A stretch of 64,000 nt of DNA from Chloroflexota bacterium (GTDB lineage Bacteria > Chloroflexota > Anaerolineae > Promineifilales > Promineifilaceae), in NCBI GenBank assembly GCA_024275635.1, contig JAJRYT010000151.1, positions 1-64,000 of the forward strand. The letters run 5' to 3'. Under the pieces are notes generated by a model that saw only the letters and a list, made by a program, of their open reading frames with translations, made no database searches and was not told the DNA's origin. Both the position numbers and the translations under genes were made by a program. Position 1 is the first letter of the stretch. Each line of letters opens with the position of its first letter. Below are positions 47,101-55,885 of this stretch, one piece after another.

Positions 47101-48933
47101 TCACGCCTTCCCAAACGACTCTAAATAGCTCAAACTTTGGTGCCGAAAATAGGTGTCGTAGAGTTCAGCGTAATGACCGCTCTGAGCCATCAGCGCGTCG
47201 TGAGCGCCTTCCTCGATGATACCGCCGTCTTTCATGACGATAATCCGATCCGCATGTTTAACTGTCGAGAGCCGGTGAGCGATGACAACGGCCGTTCTCT
47301 CGCGCATAATTTGGTCCAATCCTTCCTGAATTTGGGTCTCCGTAAATGGGTCTATGCTGGCCGTCGCTTCATCCAGGATGAAAATGGCCGGGTCTTTGAG
47401 CAGCACCCGCGCCAGCGCGGCCAACTGCCGTTGGCCCATGGAAAGGCGGCTGCCGCGCTCGCCAACATCGGTATCCAACCCATCGGGCAGCGCCTCCAGC
47501 CATTCGCCGTTGCTGATGTGCATAGCGGCGGCCTGGACTTCCTCATCAGTGGCCGTGGGACGGCCGTAGCGGATATTCTCGCGTACCGTCCCTGAAAACA
47601 GAAACGGCTCCTGCGGCACCAGCCCGATTTGCTGCCGATATTGACCTAAATCAAACGCGCGCACATCACGGCCGTCAATCAAAATACGGCCGTCTTGGAA
47701 TTCATAAAAGCGGGTGATTAGCTTGGCAATGCTGCTTTTACCCGCGCCAGTGTGACCGACCAGGGCCAGTGTCTCTTTGGGTTTAACGTCCAGCGAAAAA
47801 TCAGGCAGAACGACCTCTTTGTCAGTGTAGCTGAAGGTGACGTGTTGGAATTGAATACGGCCGTTCAGCCGCCCCACAGCCTCATTTCCCCACTGCATCA
47901 CCTTCGGCTCCGCGTCAATCAAGGCAAACACCCGTTCCGACGCCGATAACCCATCTTGAAACTGGCTCCAAAACGAAGCGATACCCATAATCGGGAACCA
48001 GAAAAAGCCCACCGTCTGCATATACAAATACCAATCGCCCGTCGTCACCCCGCCGCTGACCGTTCCCCAAAACGAATCCGGCTGCGTCGTCAGCCCGCCG
48101 GCATACACCAGCAGCGCCGTACCCACCCCTTGCGCCAGGGCCATGATGGGGACAATCGAAATCAGCGTCATCCCGCGCCGCAGCCCCACCCGGTAGCCCT
48201 GCTTGTTATTGGCGGCAAACGTGTCATAGATCGCCTGCTCCTGCCGGAAACTCTTAGCCACCACAATGCCACTCACCGACTCCTGAATTTGGGCGTTGAT
48301 TTTCGCTGTCACCCGCCGCGCCTGCTGCGTCGCTTCCCGCGCGATTTTACGGAAGCTCAACGCAATCGCTGCCGCCAGCGGCGTCATCCCAATCAGCAGC
48401 AGCGTCAGATAAATGTTGATGGTAAACAGCCAAGCAACCAAAATCACCACTAACAGCAGTTGGCTGATCAAGTTCATCGTCAACGAGACCACAGCGGCAA
48501 AATCTTGCGTATCCGATGTCACCCGGCTGACAATTTTGCCCGATGGATGCTCGTCGTAAAAAGACATATCATGCCCGATAGTCGCCGTAAACACATCTTC
48601 CCGCAGTTGCAGCACCACATTGCCCACCACTTTGGCCGTGAAATATTGGCGGATGAAGTTGAAAACCCAGGCCGCCGCCCCCATCAGCAGCACGCCGGCC
48701 GAAATCATGAGCATCGCCTCTATCGTTGGGTTTTCGGCGATGATATCAATAGCCCGGCCAATGAGAATCGGGCCGCCCGTCCCCGCGGCCGAGTTCAGCG
48801 TAATCATCGCCGCCGCTAACAACATTTCGCGCCGGTACGGCCGAAAATAATCCACAATCCGCCCCAACAATACCCGGTCTCCGTACTGCCGGTCATAATC
48901 TTCGGTATCTAAGCCATCCAGGATAAATCCCAT
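47101..48933 (-). CDS. ABC exporter half-transporter, catalytic-type NBD
   Basis: 610 residues: six membrane helices, then an NBD with Walker A GHTGAGKSS, a signature LSMGQRQLAALAR, Walker B IFILDEATASID (catalytic Glu present) and the H-loop IAHRLSTVK. It is probably the catalytic half of a heterodimer with the gene at 50383-52152, which has an altered Walker B. Substrate unknown: multidrug or lipid export is typical. The Fic gene now separates the halves. Confidence 0.92.
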   Translation of the reverse strand: MGFILDGLDTEDYDRQYGDRVLLGRIVDYFRPYRREMLLAAAMITLNSAAGTGGPILIGRAIDIIAENPTIEAMLMISAGVLLMGAAAWVFNFIRQYFTAKVVGNVVLQLREDVFTATIGHDMSFYDEHPSGKIVSRVTSDTQDFAAVVSLTMNLISQLLLVVILVAWLFTINIYLTLLLIGMTPLAAAIALSFRKIAREATQQARRVTAKINAQIQESVSGIVVAKSFRQEQAIYDTFAANNKQGYRVGLRRGMTLISIVPIMALAQGVGTALLVYAGGLTTQPDSFWGTVSGGVTTGDWYLYMQTVGFFWFPIMGIASFWSQFQDGLSASERVFALIDAEPKVMQWGNEAVGRLNGRIQFQHVTFSYTDKEVVLPDFSLDVKPKETLALVGHTGAGKSSIAKLITRFYEFQDGRILIDGRDVRAFDLGQYRQQIGLVPQEPFLFSGTVRENIRYGRPTATDEEVQAAAMHISNGEWLEALPDGLDTDVGERGSRLSMGQRQLAALARVLLKDPAIFILDEATASIDPFTETQIQEGLDQIMRERTAVVIAHRLSTVKHADRIIVMKDGGIIEEGAHDALMAQSGHYAELYDTYFRHQSLSYLESFGKA

Positions 48934-48973
48934 CTAAGCCTCACAAAAATTCAATCTTTCAGAACAAATTACT

Positions 48974-50311
48974 TTAATTCTTTTCCGCGAGTATTTCATA
49001 TACTTTATTTGCTAAATCAACTGCGTATTGACTCAATTCATCAGTTGAATAAATTTCATCATACTGTCCCTGAAACAAGACGTTAAATTCCGAATTTAAT
49101 TGATAACCGATAATGAATTCATCATTTCCTGCTACGATATCTAACGTACACCACAAGCCGTATTTTTTATCTGTGGCGAATTTGTTCCATTGATAACGTA
49201 TTTGCAAAGGTGTGATCTTCCCCATAAATCGTGAAATCTGTTGAAGCAACGGTTCAAGGTCATTGACAGAAAAGTTGAGATCACGACTGCCTTCTGATGA
49301 AACTAGCGCATATTCTTCAAAAAAACGGTTGAATTTTGCAAATTTAAACAGCAGTTGAGATAAAAAAGGCCTTAGTATGTGGGTAAGGAATCTCTCTTCC
49401 TTTTCTTTCCGGTAAATGCTTTGTCTCTCCTTCAGTTCCTTATGTGAATCTATTTTCTTTTCAAGCAGAGCCAGTTTTTTGTCAATGTCTCCGATTTCAT
49501 CTATGGTCTGCCCCTTTGCCCCACGCAAAAACAAATCTAATGAGCGCAAAAGTTCATCACCGATGAGGTAAATGAACGGTTGTAAATCCCCGGAATCAGC
49601 CTGTTCTAAAGCTAGAAGGTAATTGTTTTTGTCTTCTGTATGAATGATGACCGGGGGAAAGCCAGCTTGCATGAGGATGAGATTCATGAGAAGGCGGGCC
49701 ATACGGCCGTTTCCGTCATCAAATGGGTGAATCGCCACAAACTGATAATGAAACGTGGCAGCCAAAATTAGCGGATGCAGGTTACCTTTGTCGAGTTCCC
49801 GGCGGTACCAAGCCATCAAATCGGACATTTTGGCTGGTGTTTCCTCTGGTGTAGCGTAGTAGTGAATTTCCCCAGTGCTTGTCTCCACGTGATTAGGCAT
49901 CGTTTTATATTGGCCCGGTTGAATACGCCGTTTTGTAAAATAACCATCCGGTGTTTTTGCATCTACATCATAAGGCTCTACCAAAATAACTTTATGAAGT
50001 TCTCGTACATCCGCCTCGGCGAGCGGCTTTTGACGACGTATAAGCTCTAAAAGGTAATCAATTGCCTGGTGATGACCTTTAATATCCAAATAATCACGGA
50101 ATGGTTTCCCCTGAGCTGTTATGCCATGCAGCAAGAACGCTTTCGTTTCACCATATGTCAGCTTATTACCCTCAATTGAATTCGAGTGAAATGTCCAATC
50201 CAATCGGGATTTTTGTAGAATGCGACGCTCTTGATCTGAATCAATTGGCCGTAAATTATCAATTTCAGTTTTCAAACGATCAATTTGTTCGAGAAGTTCG
50301 TTTAATTCCAT
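48974..50311 (-). CDS. Fic/DOC-family protein
   Basis: 445 residues. The Fic core motif is HPFDDGNGRMAR, and an N-terminal inhibitory helix SNSIEGNKLT makes it a self-inhibited class II Fic enzyme. These normally AMPylate a protein on Ser, Thr or Tyr. The C-terminal 200 residues are a coiled coil (EKKIDSHKELKERQ) and an alpha/beta domain of unknown role. Its base composition is visibly more A+T-rich than both neighbours, and it sits between two partner ABC genes, which suggests insertion by horizontal transfer. No antitoxin gene accompanies it. Confidence 0.92.
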   Translation of the reverse strand: MELNELLEQIDRLKTEIDNLRPIDSDQERRILQKSRLDWTFHSNSIEGNKLTYGETKAFLLHGITAQGKPFRDYLDIKGHHQAIDYLLELIRRQKPLAEADVRELHKVILVEPYDVDAKTPDGYFTKRRIQPGQYKTMPNHVETSTGEIHYYATPEETPAKMSDLMAWYRRELDKGNLHPLILAATFHYQFVAIHPFDDGNGRMARLLMNLILMQAGFPPVIIHTEDKNNYLLALEQADSGDLQPFIYLIGDELLRSLDLFLRGAKGQTIDEIGDIDKKLALLEKKIDSHKELKERQSIYRKEKEERFLTHILRPFLSQLLFKFAKFNRFFEEYALVSSEGSRDLNFSVNDLEPLLQQISRFMGKITPLQIRYQWNKFATDKKYGLWCTLDIVAGNDEFIIGYQLNSEFNVLFQGQYDEIYSTDELSQYAVDLANKVYEILAEKN

Positions 50312-50382
50312 CTAATTCTCCCCTTAAAAGCAAGCAAATATTAGTGACGAGAAAATATCTTAATCTTAGATCCTCCAATCGC

Positions 50383-52152
50383 CTAATCATACCGCGCAAA
50401 AATCCGCCGGTACGCCTCGCTGCGTTCTAATAACTCCTCGTGCGTCCCCTGGTCAACCAATTCCCCCTGCCGCAAAACCAAAATCCGGTCGGCCCAGCGA
50501 ATCTGGCTGAGGCGGTGGGTAATGAGAAACGTCGTTCGCTGGCTGCTAATGCGCCGCATCGCTTGCTGAATCTGGTCTTCGGTAGCGCTGTCAATAGCGC
50601 TGGTGCTGTCGTCCAAAATGAGAATGCAGGGATTGGTGAGGAAGGCGCGGGCAATCGCCAACCGCTGCCGCTGGCCGCCGGAAAGCATCACGCCGCGCTC
50701 GCCCGCTTCGGTCTCATACCCTTCGTTAAAGCTGGTGATAAACTCGTGCGCCTGAGCCTCTTTGGCCGCCTCCACAATCGTTTCCCGGCTGGCGTCGGCG
50801 CAGCCAAAGGCGATGTTTTCGGCGATGGAGCGGGAGAAGAGGAAGATGTCTTGCTCGATGGTGGAGATTTGCGAGCGCAGCGATTCCAGGCTCCAGTCGC
50901 GCACATCTACGCCATCAATGAGGATACGGCCGTTTCCCACATCAAAAATCCGGTTAATCAATCGCGTCAATGTCGTCTTGCCCGACCCCGTCTGGCCGAC
51001 AATGGCAATCGTTTCTCCAGGCTGAGTCGTGAAACTGATATTCTTCAAAACCGGCGCTGACCCGTCGCCAGCGCCATTGTAGCTAAAGCTGACATTTTCA
51101 AACGTCACCTGCCCCCGCATCGGCTGACTGCAACCGGCGTCATTCTCATCCATCTCCGTTTCCGTGTTGATCAATTCCAAAATACGGCGGGCGCTAGCAA
51201 TGCCCAACTGCATCAAATTAAATGAGAAGATGGAGACAAATGTGGGGAAACGCAGCGTGCGGAATAAGCCGACAAAGGCGACGGTTTCCCCCAGCGTCAG
51301 CGTCCCGCGCTGCCACAACCAAAGGGCATGAAACAAGCCCACCGCGTAAAAGATGAAAAACATCAGCATGGGCAGGTAACGAGCCTGGATGATGCCTTGT
51401 TCGACAAAATAGTTGCGATAGCTGGCCGCATCCTGAACGAATTTCTCGATCTCCTGCCGCTCCTGGGCGCTCCCTTTGACGACTTCAATACCGCTGACCG
51501 ACTCGGCCAAGCCTGCGTTCATCACGCCGAATTGTTGGCGCATCGCCTCGCTGACCGGGTTCAACTGGCGGGCGTAATCCCAAACGGTGATGAAGAAAGC
51601 GACGAGGAAAAGCGCCGGAACCAGCAGCAGTTCCAGGCGAATGAGGCCAATCAAAACGATCGGGGCCACCAGACCCATGAAACCGTCCACGACGAGCATG
51701 ACGCCGGGGCTGAACATGATGTTGAGCGTGCGAACGTCATTGGTGGCCCGGGCCATGATGTCGCCGATGCGCTGTTTGCCGTGGAAGGTCTGGCTTTTGC
51801 CCAGCAGGCTGCCATACAGTTCATCGCGGGCGTCGCGCTCGATGCGCTGGGCAATGAATTCGTTGGCGTAGTTGCGGGCCAGACCGATTAAGCCCTGGGT
51901 GGCGGCGGCGCCAAATGCACCCAGGGCTGCCAACAGCAGGGCGCGCGCTTCCCAATCGGGCGCGGTGATGATATCGAAGGCCCGGCCGATGTAGACTTGA
52001 ATGTAACCATGGGCAAAGTTGTTGATGACGGCCGTTATCAACACCAATACCGGCAGCCAGGGGTAACGAAACGTATGGGACAAAATCCACCGTTTCGGCC
52101 CGCTGCGATTGTAAGGGTATTCGTTTTCCAGACGAAATTCGCGTTTACTCAC
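50383..52152 (-). CDS. ABC exporter half-transporter, degenerate NBD
   Basis: 589 residues: six membrane helices and an NBD with Walker A GQTGSGKTT, signature LSGGQRQRLAIAR, Walker B ILILDDSTSAID and H-loop ITHRLSQIR. The catalytic glutamate after Walker B is Asp, the hallmark of the non-catalytic partner in heterodimeric exporters such as TM287/288. That points to the gene at 47101-48933 as its partner, with Fic between them on the same strand. Confidence 0.92.
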   Translation of the reverse strand: MSKREFRLENEYPYNRSGPKRWILSHTFRYPWLPVLVLITAVINNFAHGYIQVYIGRAFDIITAPDWEARALLLAALGAFGAAATQGLIGLARNYANEFIAQRIERDARDELYGSLLGKSQTFHGKQRIGDIMARATNDVRTLNIMFSPGVMLVVDGFMGLVAPIVLIGLIRLELLLVPALFLVAFFITVWDYARQLNPVSEAMRQQFGVMNAGLAESVSGIEVVKGSAQERQEIEKFVQDAASYRNYFVEQGIIQARYLPMLMFFIFYAVGLFHALWLWQRGTLTLGETVAFVGLFRTLRFPTFVSIFSFNLMQLGIASARRILELINTETEMDENDAGCSQPMRGQVTFENVSFSYNGAGDGSAPVLKNISFTTQPGETIAIVGQTGSGKTTLTRLINRIFDVGNGRILIDGVDVRDWSLESLRSQISTIEQDIFLFSRSIAENIAFGCADASRETIVEAAKEAQAHEFITSFNEGYETEAGERGVMLSGGQRQRLAIARAFLTNPCILILDDSTSAIDSATEDQIQQAMRRISSQRTTFLITHRLSQIRWADRILVLRQGELVDQGTHEELLERSEAYRRIFARYD

Positions 52153-52280
52153 ACGATCACCTTGCGCGCCTCTCGCCGGGTAAATGACTGAACGGGGGGC
52201 GAGTTAGGCACAAATGTTCTACGCAAAGAGGGGTATTATAGCAGAAAAACGGCCGTTTGGGGCAACAAATTTAAGCAAAA

Positions 52281-52312
52281 CCTCCGGGAGGTTCGGGGCC
52301 TCCGGGAATAGG
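52281..52312. repeat. CCTCCGGGAGG palindrome pair
   Basis: AACCTCCGGGAGGTT followed by GGCCTCCGGG. The same palindrome (or CCTCCCGGAGG) occurs at about 2917, 25620, 30143-30200 and 58668. It lies in the 208-bp gap between the EAD gene and the ABC gene, which otherwise holds one ACGGCCGT and no ORF. Confidence 0.6.
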
Positions 52313-52360
52313 TGAGTTTCTCGATTTTCTCGGAAACTGGCAGTTTCTGGGAAAATGAAC

Positions 52361-52912
52361 TTACCAGGGCGCGCCGGGGCGCTGTTGGCGGCCGTAAGTT
52401 TCCAGTTCATCCAGCCGGTTGCGGTGGGCCAGGTATTTGACAATTTCGCGCGTCTTGTTGCGCGTGCCGCTGTGAGGCAGGCTGTCGTACTCAAAACCAA
52501 AATCGAAACAGAGGTCGCGTAGATCGACTTCATCAAAATAAGCGGCGAGAAATTGGCGCAGTCTGGCCCGCTGCGCCTGATCGGGCGGTATTTCATCGAG
52601 CCCGGCGGGCGGCGGGCCGGCTGCCGCGCCTTCAGGCCCGACAACGATTTCTTGTTCGCGCCCGGTCTGCGCGTTGCCACGCACGGCAGTATCGCCGCGG
52701 GCCACATCAATGCGGCGGCCCGGTCCGGCCTGCGCATTGCCGCTGATGGTCACGCCGCCGGGCGGGGGAACGTCCCCGGCATGACGTTCGGAGCGCCGGC
52801 TGTCTTTACCGATCTGGAAGATGACTGTTCGCAGTCGTTTGCGGAACATAAACAGAATGGTGATGACGACAACGCCAATGATGATCAGTTCGATTGGGCC
52901 AATTGCATTCAT
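52361..52912 (-). CDS. Membrane-anchored effector-associated-domain protein
   Basis: 183 residues. One N-terminal membrane helix (IELIIIGVVVITILFMF) precedes a linker of about 70 residues with two similar ISGNAQAGPGR/VRGNAQTGREQ elements. The C-terminal 65 residues form an all-helical domain (YFDEVDLRDLCFDFGFEYDSLPHSG, then KTREIVKYLAHRNRLDEL and a terminal RPGAPW) that matches the death-like effector-associated domains used as adaptors in bacterial conflict and signalling systems. No enzyme domain is present, so it may recruit a partner with the same domain to the membrane. No such partner lies nearby. Confidence 0.75.
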   Translation of the reverse strand: MNAIGPIELIIIGVVVITILFMFRKRLRTVIFQIGKDSRRSERHAGDVPPPGGVTISGNAQAGPGRRIDVARGDTAVRGNAQTGREQEIVVGPEGAAAGPPPAGLDEIPPDQAQRARLRQFLAAYFDEVDLRDLCFDFGFEYDSLPHSGTRNKTREIVKYLAHRNRLDELETYGRQQRPGAPW

Positions 52913-53115
52913 GCGCTTTCCCCTTTCCTTAAATGAAGCGACACTCTGGCAAGCATATCATGAGGCAATGGGGGTGACAAGCGTTTTTTGCAGCGGCCGA
53001 CCCCAGGCAAACAAAAACGGCCATTCCCCGGTAAATGTAGCTGGGAAACGGCCGTTTCTCTCTAGTGCGTGGGGCGATTTTGAAAATCGCCCTACCGTAA
53101 TTAACTTAGCGCTTT

Positions 53116-53202
53116 GGTCCTCCGTGTTCCGTTATCCGTATTCCGTATTCCGTTATTCACCTCTCGTGACGAAACACGGAATACGGATTACGGAATACGA
53201 AA
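53116..53202. repeat. Heptad inverted repeat (CGTATTC family)
   Basis: TTCCGTTATCCGTATTCCG faces CGGAATACGGATTACGGAA across a 30-base loop, with a CGTATTC 7-base period in both arms. It lies in the 317-bp gap between the haem-binding and EAD genes and can form a stable hairpin. It may end the redox operon. Confidence 0.75.
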
Positions 53203-53229
53203 ACCGGGAAGTTATTTCCGAACGCTTAC

Positions 53230-53685
53230 TTACTGCGCGGCTGTGGCTTTTAACCCAGCGATCAACAACTCCTTCTCCGCGCTCGTCAGGCGCGCTGCGG
53301 GATGCGTGGGCAGATAAATGATCGGCGGCATCTCCCCTTCCAGAATCGTCTCCGCCATCTCGCCGGGGCGTTCTCCTTCACGGCGGCCAGCCCCCCATTC
53401 GGAGAAATTCAGCTTACTACGCCCCTCATCTGTATCATTCTGGGCTAACCAGGAAAAAGGCGCAACATTGGTGTACCAAAGCCAGACTGTCTCATTGCTG
53501 TGACAGTCGAAACAGGCGCGCTGCGCCAGAGCGCGGGTTTGGGGGCTGTCCCAATTAGGTTCGTTGATGATGGGCGGGTTGGTGTGATTACGGCCGTATG
53601 GAACCAACTGAATCAACAAAAATCCGCCAACGAGGACAACAAGTCCCATTTTGACCATTCCGGCTAATGTGAATCTATCCTTCAT
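53230..53685 (-). CDS. Membrane-anchored haem-binding domain protein
   Basis: 151 residues from ATG 53685 (AAAGGAGA upstream). One N-terminal membrane helix is followed by a Haem_bd-type domain: RACFDCHSNETVWLWYTNVAPFSWL, then EGRSKLNFSEW and GEMPPIIYLPTHPAARLT. The CFDCH motif should bind one c-type haem on the outer face. It is the last gene of a minus-strand cluster with a ferric-reductase-like membrane protein and ApbE, so it probably passes electrons to or from those components. Confidence 0.85.
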   Translation of the reverse strand: MKDRFTLAGMVKMGLVVLVGGFLLIQLVPYGRNHTNPPIINEPNWDSPQTRALAQRACFDCHSNETVWLWYTNVAPFSWLAQNDTDEGRSKLNFSEWGAGRREGERPGEMAETILEGEMPPIIYLPTHPAARLTSAEKELLIAGLKATAAQ

Positions 53686-53752
53686 GTAAAAATCTCCTTT
53701 AGAATTAGGGGCAAAGTTGCAAGGTTGCTGGGCGCTTTGCCACGCCAACTCA

Positions 53753-54439
53753 TTATGCCTGCCGGCTGCGCCGCTGTTTTTGACCGGCAACCAGGCGGTA
53801 ATTTGTTAAAAACAATACCAACAGTGTACTCCCCAAAAACAATGCTTTCATTCCCAAATCAGTACTATCCGTCCCCGCCATCAGGCCATGAACCGATACC
53901 AGCCCAAAGGCGGCAAACGTCAGCTTGTGCAGCCGCTTCCACCAGGTTTGCCCGATTCGTTTGCGCCAGGAAAAACTGGCCGACGTCAGCGCCATCAAGT
54001 AAAAGCCAATAATGCCCAACCCGACCCACTCTGGACGGTAAGGGCCAATAAACGGGAAAACTAAATCAACCAGCCGGTAGGTGTAATAATTGTCAAATAA
54101 CAGGGCAAAGACGTGAATTCCGGTCAGGCTGATCGCCAGCCAGGAAAGCGTGTTGTGCATCGCCAGGGCCAGCGGGGCCGGAACCGCTTCCTTAATCAAC
54201 TTGGCGCTGAGGAGCAGTCCCCAGGCGGTAGAAGCCGTCAAAAGCAGGTAGGCGACCGTGCCGGTCGAGCGGGTAATATACCAGGCTGTCTTGGGGTCAA
54301 CCTGAACCAGCGATCCGGCGGCAGCGCCGCCGGCAATCAATACGCCGCCTATCGCCACGCCCAGAACCAGGCTCAACATAAATGTGATGACAGGGGTCAA
54401 TCGAATACGTTGTTCATTATTTTTGCTGTAAATCATCAT
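53753..54439 (-). CDS. Ferric reductase-like transmembrane protein
   Basis: 228 residues with about six membrane helices. The pattern ITRSTGTVAYLLLTAST, MHNTLSWLAISLTGIHVFALL and LHKLTFAAFGLVSVHG places paired histidines for b-type haem as in ferric-reductase/MsrQ-like domains. There is no flavin domain in this chain. The neighbouring ApbE-type gene could supply flavinylation, and the haem-binding protein downstream could take electrons. Start is a tandem ATG at 54439. Confidence 0.85.
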   Translation of the reverse strand: MMIYSKNNEQRIRLTPVITFMLSLVLGVAIGGVLIAGGAAAGSLVQVDPKTAWYITRSTGTVAYLLLTASTAWGLLLSAKLIKEAVPAPLALAMHNTLSWLAISLTGIHVFALLFDNYYTYRLVDLVFPFIGPYRPEWVGLGIIGFYLMALTSASFSWRKRIGQTWWKRLHKLTFAAFGLVSVHGLMAGTDSTDLGMKALFLGSTLLVLFLTNYRLVAGQKQRRSRQA

Positions 54440-54484
54440 TTCTTTCTCGTAACGACGAAGGGGTCGTTCGTTTAGTTGTTGGTT

Positions 54485-55459
54485 TCATTCCCAGCGACGC
54501 CGCGCCAGAGGCTGTATGGCCGGGGTAAGGGCGATGTCGCCGTTCACGCCAATGAGCAGTCCGGCCATGTTCTGACGATGCAGCCGGGTGACGCCGTCTT
54601 CCAGGCCGCATATGAGGGCAGCGGTGGCCCAGGCTTCGGCTTGTTCGGCCGTTTCCGCCAGGACAGTCGCCGTCAGGGCATCCGTCTCCGCCGGTTGGCC
54701 GGTAGCGGGGTGGATGAGGTGGTGGGCCAAACGGCCGCCTTGCCGCCACTGCCGGTAATCAATCCCCGACGTTGCCAGACTGCCATGCGCCAGCCACAAA
54801 TCAAACAAATCCGGCGGAGTTTTATCCGGCCCCATCCAGGGCGCAGCGATCGCCACCGGCCAACCGGGATGCCCCGTAGGCGCGTCTCCGGCCGTCTAAT
54901 CGCCGCCGGCGTCCACCAGACACGGCCCCCACTCGGCCAGCCAGTCGGCCGCCTGCCGCGCCGTGTACCCTTTGGCGATACCGCCCAGGTCAAGGCGCAG
55001 GCCGCGGGGCAGCCAAACCGCACGCCGGAGGGGATCCATGCCCACTTCTGACCAGCGCCCCGGTTCTGCCCGTGATTGACAAAGGGGAATCATCTCTGTC
55101 TCAAAAGAGCGGGAATACCCTGCCGCTTCCAGCGCATTAAGCAGGGTCGGGTCAAACAGGCCGCCAGTGGCCGCCGCCAGATCAAGCGCCTGCGCCAGCG
55201 CCTCCCAGAGCAGGGAAGAGACCTGCACCCATTCTTCGGAACGGCCGTTCAACCGCGACAGCTCACTCGCCGGGTCAAAACGGCTCAATGTCCTTTCATA
55301 AATGGTAAACAACGCTTCAGCAATCTCAAATGCTTCCTCGGCCGCCCCTTCCTCTGCTTCTAACCACAAAGTAATTTGGCTGCCCATCGCGCGGAAACTG
55401 TAACTGGGCCACGATGTTACTATGATGTCCGTGTTCATGATGTTTGTTGCTGTGTTCAT
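54485..55459 (-). CDS. apbE: ApbE-type FMN transferase with in-frame UAG
   Basis: ApbE covalently attaches FMN to Thr or Ser of exported redox proteins. The frame has RAMGSQITLWLE, SRFDPASELSRLN, DLGGIAKGYTARQAADWL and CLVDAGGD, then TAG at 54896-54898, then TAGDAPTGHPGWPVAI, HHLIHPATGQPAE and a normal C-terminus. All of this is in one phase with no frameshift. Without readthrough the Mg/FAD-binding C-terminal part is lost. The start is uncertain (55459 or 55438). No signal peptide is obvious, which is unusual for ApbE. It is in a cluster with a ferric-reductase-like protein. Confidence 0.82.
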
Positions 55460-55582
55460 ACTGTTTATTTTTATTTGTACGCGTTCACTCCCCCCTGGAG
55501 ACTTTTGAAGTTTTGACGCTCTGTGTGGTTGTGTACTTGACTGCAAAACTTCAAAAGTCTGTTGGCGGCTGAACGGTTACGT

Positions 55583-55885
55583 TTATTTTGATGATCTTGT
55601 CCGGGTTACCGGCTGCACCGGTCGGGCTGACGGGGCGATAACGGTAGGAATCGGCGGCAGGTCGAGCTGGACAGCGCTGTTGTTCGGGCCGGGTATGATG
55701 ACAGGCTGGGCGGCGGCGGGGGCCGGGACGGCGGCGGAAGCGGGGGCAACGGCCGCTGCTTCCCCATCTTTCACCGCCACCAGCCGCGTCCCCACGACCG
55801 ATGCCGCCAGGCTGCCAATCACCAGCGCCGCCTTCAGCCCGCGCAGTTGATTATTAGGGCGAGAACGGCTGTTTTTAGTCATCAT
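55583..55885 (-). CDS. Small exported or anchored Ala/Pro-rich protein
   Basis: 100 residues from the tandem ATG at 55885 (GAAGGG upstream). A basic N-terminus and one hydrophobic helix (LKAALVIGSLAASVVG) lead to an Ala/Pro/Val-rich tail with VIIPGPNN. It is not recognised. It overlaps the end of the next upstream gene by 11 bp and probably belongs to the same redox operon, for example as a flavinylation target or a scaffold; no clear FMN-attachment motif is visible. Confidence 0.65.
   Translation of the reverse strand: MMTKNSRSRPNNQLRGLKAALVIGSLAASVVGTRLVAVKDGEAAAVAPASAAVPAPAAAQPVIIPGPNNSAVQLDLPPIPTVIAPSARPVQPVTRTRSSK

Noticed and set aside
50440-51060. Long plus-strand frames opposite the ABC exporter genes
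   Set aside because: They are antisense to NBDs with full Walker and signature motifs.
28789-55459. Global stop-codon reassignment as explanation for the in-frame stops
   Set aside because: All three stop codons are involved, and many well-delimited genes here end normally at TAG, TAA or TGA (secA, prs, add and the GAF kinase end at TAG at the length expected for their families).
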